From NCBI RefSeq assembly GCF_003987565.1, contig NZ_NGJY01000002.1, positions 1 to 64,000 of the forward strand: 64,000 nt of DNA. Direction: 5' to 3'. Within the stretch, counting starts at the first letter, position 1. Each line of letters opens with the position of its first letter. Below the pieces are notes generated by a model. That model was not told the DNA's origin. It made no database searches and saw nothing but the letters and a program-made list of their open reading frames with translations. A program made the position numbers and the translations under genes. Source of the DNA: Vagococcus fessus. GTDB lineage: Bacteria; Bacillota; Bacilli; Lactobacillales; Vagococcaceae. This document shows, in pieces, positions 61,307-64,000 of this stretch.

Positions 61307-62632
61307 TTAACTACGATTCTTTTCCTCTATACCACTCCATAGATATCCGAGTATCCCACCAATAATAGAGGGAACAACAAATCCTAAGCTGATTGCAGAT
61401 AAAGGCAGTATGGCATCTAATTTATCTGAAAGACCAAAGAAAGATACATCAGCCGATTTAAGACCATCGAAGAACCCAACTACTGCAGAAAATAGAATAG
61501 CCACTTGATACACACGCTTTTTACCATGAAATAATTTGTCTATTATAATTAGGACAACTAAACAAATGGCCACGGGATAAATACCATTTAATACGGGAGC
61601 CGAAATTTTTATCAAACTTGTTAATCCTAAATTTGATACACCGAAACTGAATAATGAAAAGAAGACAACAAATTTTTTATAGCTGATTTTTGGTAGAATT
61701 TTATTAAAATATAACGCACATGATGATACCAAACCAATCGCTGTTGTCATACAAGCCACAGTAATTATAGCTGCCAGAATAATACTGCCATATAAGCCAA
61801 AGTAATAATTACAAACTTTCGCTAAAACTTCACCACCATTTGACTGATAGCCGATTACATTAACACTCGTGGCACTCATATACGACAAGGCACCATACAT
61901 GATTAACAATAGAGCTCCCGTAATGACCGATGCCTTACTCATAGCAGATGAAACATGTTTAAGACTTGTTGTTCCTCTGGCTCGAACCCCACTCACTATG
62001 ATGGGAGCGAAGGCAAAAGCCGCAATCCCATCCACTGTTAAGTACCCTTCTTTAAAGCCTTTACCAAAGACACCTGATTCAAAAGCAGGCGTTGGCGCTT
62101 GAATACGTCCCATGGGATAAAGTATTGCAACTGCCACCAATAGAGTAATCAATAAAATTTTAACCGGTGTTAAATACTTCCCCACCACATCAACAACCTT
62201 ACCTGGGGCTAAAGATAAGACACAAGCTATACTGAAAAAAATTAAGGTAAATATGAACAAAGTGGTTGATTCTCCTAATTGCGTACTAAACGGTTTGATG
62301 CCAATCTCAAAAGCAACCGTCCCTGTACGTGGCATGGCGAAAAATGGACCGATAGACAAGTACATCACAACAGCAAAAACAATCCCAAATTTCGGAGATA
62401 CTCTGGCGGCCAACTCTTCCACATCATTTTTACCGCTGTAAACTAAGGTTAAAACAGAAGCTAACGGTAAAAATATTCCAGTTAATACAAAACCTACCAT
62501 TACTGTCACAACATTTGTTCCTGCTTCTTGTCCTAATATTGCTGGAAAAATTAAATTACCTGCTCCAAAGAACATGGCGAATAACATCATTCCTAAAACT
62601 AACACATACGAAAATGGTAATTTCTTAGACAT
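61307..62632 (-). CDS. brnQ: BrnQ, branched-chain amino acid carrier
   Basis: The product (441 residues) fits the BrnQ/LIVCS family of sodium-coupled leucine, isoleucine and valine carriers, with about twelve membrane segments. Landmarks are MMLFAMFFGAGNLIFPAILG near the N-terminus, GPFFAMPRTGTVAFEIG and DGIAAFAFAPIIVSGVRARG. AAGGAG lies 7 bases before the ATG. It follows an unusually long leader (62633-62967) with two terminator-like hairpins, which suggests attenuation, probably by branched-chain amino acid supply. No T-box consensus was found. Confidence 0.9.
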   Translation of the reverse strand: MSKKLPFSYVLVLGMMLFAMFFGAGNLIFPAILGQEAGTNVVTVMVGFVLTGIFLPLASVLTLVYSGKNDVEELAARVSPKFGIVFAVVMYLSIGPFFAMPRTGTVAFEIGIKPFSTQLGESTTLFIFTLIFFSIACVLSLAPGKVVDVVGKYLTPVKILLITLLVAVAILYPMGRIQAPTPAFESGVFGKGFKEGYLTVDGIAAFAFAPIIVSGVRARGTTSLKHVSSAMSKASVITGALLLIMYGALSYMSATSVNVIGYQSNGGEVLAKVCNYYFGLYGSIILAAIITVACMTTAIGLVSSCALYFNKILPKISYKKFVVFFSLFSFGVSNLGLTSLIKISAPVLNGIYPVAICLVVLIIIDKLFHGKKRVYQVAILFSAVVGFFDGLKSADVSFFGLSDKLDAILPLSAISLGFVVPSIIGGILGYLWSGIEEKNRS

Positions 62633-62651
62633 AAATTATCTCCTTCTCTAA

Positions 62652-62695
62652 AAAAACAGTCTTCAACTCTTATAATTCATGGTTGAAAACTGTTT
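62652..62695 (-). terminator. Attenuator-like terminator before brnQ
   Basis: On the minus strand AAACAGTTTTCAAC pairs with GTTGAAGACTGTTT (one G-T pair), followed by seven T. It lies only about 10 bases before the brnQ ribosome binding site, where read-through would be needed for expression. Confidence 0.75.
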
Positions 62696-62756
62696 ATAAA
62701 CAATTAATTTGCATAAAGGATCAGTCAGTTGAAATTATATAATTGTTCTTGTTCCA

Positions 62757-62956
62757 AATAAAAAAGAGGCACCGGACAACTAATCCGGTGCCTCAAGTCT
62801 AGTTACACTAACAACTTAGGTATGTACTCTGATCAATCTACCGAAAAGAGGCTCTACTCTTTTTAAAAGTTGGTTTTGCAAAAACTTGCGACTTCCTTGA
62901 TTATCGGTCAATTGATTGTATTCACAATCCTATTTATTTTTCTATTTCTTTGAGTC
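62757..62956 (-). ncRNA. Leader RNA or small RNA upstream of brnQ
   Basis: A promoter at 62962-62991 should start a transcript near 62956 that ends at a strong terminator (GAGGCACCGGA with TCCGGTGCCTC and a T-run, 62757-62794). Within it GATTGT pairs with ACAATC, and the rest is long and likely structured. It could be an about 200-nt small RNA, or a riboswitch-like leader whose terminator is bypassed. I tested for T-box, SAM, lysine and purine consensus sequences by eye and found none. Confidence 0.6.
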
Positions 62957-62961
62957 ATCCC

Positions 62962-62991
62962 ATTGTAAGCGCTAAACCTCAGTAGAGTCAA
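62962..62991 (-). promoter_or_regulatory. Promoter of the brnQ leader RNA
   Basis: On the minus strand TTGACT (62986-62991) and TACAAT (62962-62967) are 18 bp apart. A second weaker pair (TTTATT and TATAAT, 17 bp) lies between the two hairpins and may drive brnQ alone. Confidence 0.65.
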
Positions 62992-63025
62992 GGATTCATT
63001 TTTAGTAGTTGGTCAAAATAACAGT

Positions 63026-63055
63026 AAAAAGAACTACCCTAAAAAGGGTAGTTCT
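63026..63055 (-). terminator. Terminator after the RimL-like gene
   Basis: AGAACTACCC pairs with GGGTAGTTCT around TAAAAA, followed on the minus strand by TTTTT. Confidence 0.85.
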
Positions 63056-63058
63056 AAT

Positions 63059-63598
63059 TTAACGTATTGTATACCACTCTGAACGACTTAATCTCGTTAA
63101 GTCTTCCGTCTTAGTTTGATTTATTAACTTAAATTCAACATCTTCTAGAGTCTTTATATACTTAAATCCTATTTTTTCTTGAACACGTTTTGAATTCAAA
63201 TTATCCGTAAACGCAGCGCACCAGATATAGTCTAACCCTATAATATCAAATCCCTGATTTAACACGGCTCGAACCGCTTCTGGTATTAAGCCTTTACCCC
63301 AATAGTCTTCAGCTATCCAGTAGCCTATCTCACCTTCAGCATCTGACATAAAATCACGTTTCCCGATATTTAAATCAATACAACCAATGACTTCATCAAG
63401 GTTGTCTTTAGAGACTATTGCAAAGATCAATTCTCCTGTTAAGACTGTTTGAATGATTTCAAGACTTTCTTCCTCGCTTGTATGGGCTGGCCATCCTGCT
63501 TGCGGCCCAACCTTAGGGTTGCTTGCATACTTGTATAATGAGGGAGCATCACTCGAGTTAAACGGTCGAAGAATCAAGCATTCTGTTTCTAACTTCAT
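63059..63598 (-). CDS. RimJ/RimL-type GNAT acetyltransferase
   Basis: The product (179 residues) is a GNAT of the RimJ/RimL type: LETECLILRPFNSSDAPSLYKYA at the N-terminus (in part), EIGYWIAEDYWGKGLIPEAV (about 90-109), and CAAFTDNLNSKRVQEKIGFKYI. It would acetylate a protein N-terminus or a small amine; which is unclear. GAGG precedes the ATG at 63598. It lies 15 bp after a flavin reductase gene in the same direction and may be co-transcribed with it. Confidence 0.82.
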   Translation of the reverse strand: MKLETECLILRPFNSSDAPSLYKYASNPKVGPQAGWPAHTSEEESLEIIQTVLTGELIFAIVSKDNLDEVIGCIDLNIGKRDFMSDAEGEIGYWIAEDYWGKGLIPEAVRAVLNQGFDIIGLDYIWCAAFTDNLNSKRVQEKIGFKYIKTLEDVEFKLINQTKTEDLTRLSRSEWYTIR

Positions 63599-63613
63599 TA
63601 GTTAACCTCATCT

Positions 63614-64000
63614 CTATTTGTAAAACTGTTCTGTAAATAACACAAACCCATTTACTATACCTTGGAAGAATTTAACTGTATCTTCTTTCGTGATAGTTCC
63701 ATCTTCATTAATAAATGACGTCACATTTCCTAAATAAACTTCTGGTTGTGGAGCAGCTGTCACGCCTAGTACAACTAAGGTTTGACGTAAATGATGATGT
63801 GCTCCAAATCCACCTGTTGCGCCTATTGAGCCACTAACAACAGCCGCAGGTTTTCCGCCCCAAGCATTTTCACCGAACGGACGTGATGCTACATCTAATG
63901 CATTTTTCATAGCAGCAGGCATCGAACGATTATACTCAGGTGTTACAAATAAGAACCCTTCTTTTTCCGCTACTTTTTCTCTAAAATCAGTCCAGGCTTG
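63614..64000 (-). CDS. NADPH-dependent FMN reductase, cut by the right edge
   Basis: The visible part (about 129 residues, no start in the window) fits the NADPH-dependent FMN reductase/flavodoxin-like family. The frame is open to the edge and contains FVTPEYNRSMPAAMKNALD, a family hallmark, followed by GKPAAVVSGSIGATGGFGAH. The family reduces FMN, quinones or azo dyes with NAD(P)H. The start lies beyond position 64000. An internal ATG at 63922 is not the true start, since the conserved motif lies across it. Confidence 0.82.
   Translation of the reverse strand, partial: QAWTDFREKVAEKEGFLFVTPEYNRSMPAAMKNALDVASRPFGENAWGGKPAAVVSGSIGATGGFGAHHHLRQTLVVLGVTAAPQPEVYLGNVTSFINEDGTITKEDTVKFFQGIVNGFVLFTEQFYK

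Noticed and set aside
62633-63000. T-box or branched-chain leader peptide before brnQ
   Set aside because: No T-box consensus (AGGGTGGNACCGCG) is present, and a possible 16-codon ORF starting near 62956 would begin almost at the transcription start without a Shine-Dalgarno sequence.
1-64000. Mobile element or prophage
   Set aside because: No transposase, integrase, terminal inverted repeats or phage structural genes were seen.

Overview
The window looks like ordinary chromosome of a low-GC Gram-positive bacterium of the order Lactobacillales, most likely Enterococcaceae (Vagococcus or Enterococcus type). This is inferred from the AT-rich sequence, AGGAGG ribosome binding sites, a large WxL-protein surface locus, PerR, LutABC, catabolite (cre) sites, and an rRNA leader of enterococcal type at the left edge. 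No insertion sequence, integrase, phage gene or CRISPR array was seen.

Layout. 1-360: three tandem promoters and the leader of an rRNA operon that runs off the left edge. 0.4-5.5 kb: perR, an EcsC-like gene, a MepB-like gene, a CycA-type permease and a TcyP-type cystine carrier. 5.7-16.1 kb: one leftward surface operon with a large beta-helix WxL protein, a small wall-anchored protein, five WxL proteins, a DUF916/DUF3324 WxL-binding protein and a class A-like sortase. 16.5-19.5 kb: lutABC for lactate oxidation. 20-24.4 kb: a Fur-box-controlled siderophore ABC importer with an MFS gene. 24.5-29 kb: an unknown protein, DUF1266-like and SUFU proteins (possible orphan immunity genes) and a KD-rich lipoprotein. 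29-36.6 kb: small accessory genes (GNAT, VanZ-like, hexapeptide acetyltransferase, hydrolase with TetR, RibD-like reductase, FusB-like EF-G binder with an attenuator leader, ANT(6)-like enzyme). 36.7-40.6 kb: a beta-glucoside PTS, GH4 and MurR/RpiR unit. 40.6-45.8 kb: ClbS/DfsB protein, multicopper oxidase lipoprotein, PepSY lipoprotein, Vat-like acetyltransferase, VanZ-like protein, XRE regulator. 46-49.5 kb: two-component system plus multidrug-type ABC half-transporter. 49.6-56.8 kb: a six-repeat SH3/GW-like serine hydrolase and two GH3 glycosidases, one domain-permuted and apparently shortened. 56.9-64 kb: Bcr/CflA MFS pump with an upstream peptide ORF, PTS_EIIC_2 carrier, M20 amidohydrolase, brnQ behind a long leader RNA, a GNAT, and a flavin reductase cut by the right edge.

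The most interesting points are: (1) the sortase carries a 22-lysine cytoplasmic block while the WxL-binding protein one base upstream ends in an acidic cytoplasmic tail, suggesting charge-based pairing; (2) the FusB-like gene has a 17-codon leader ORF and a hairpin that covers its Shine-Dalgarno sequence; (3) the Bcr/CflA pump has a Pro/Cys-rich leader ORF; (4) brnQ follows a roughly 200-nt leader ended by a strong terminator, with a second terminator-like hairpin before its start; (5) hexapeptide acetyltransferase plus VanZ-like pairs occur twice. Function calls come from reading the translated sequence without database searches.
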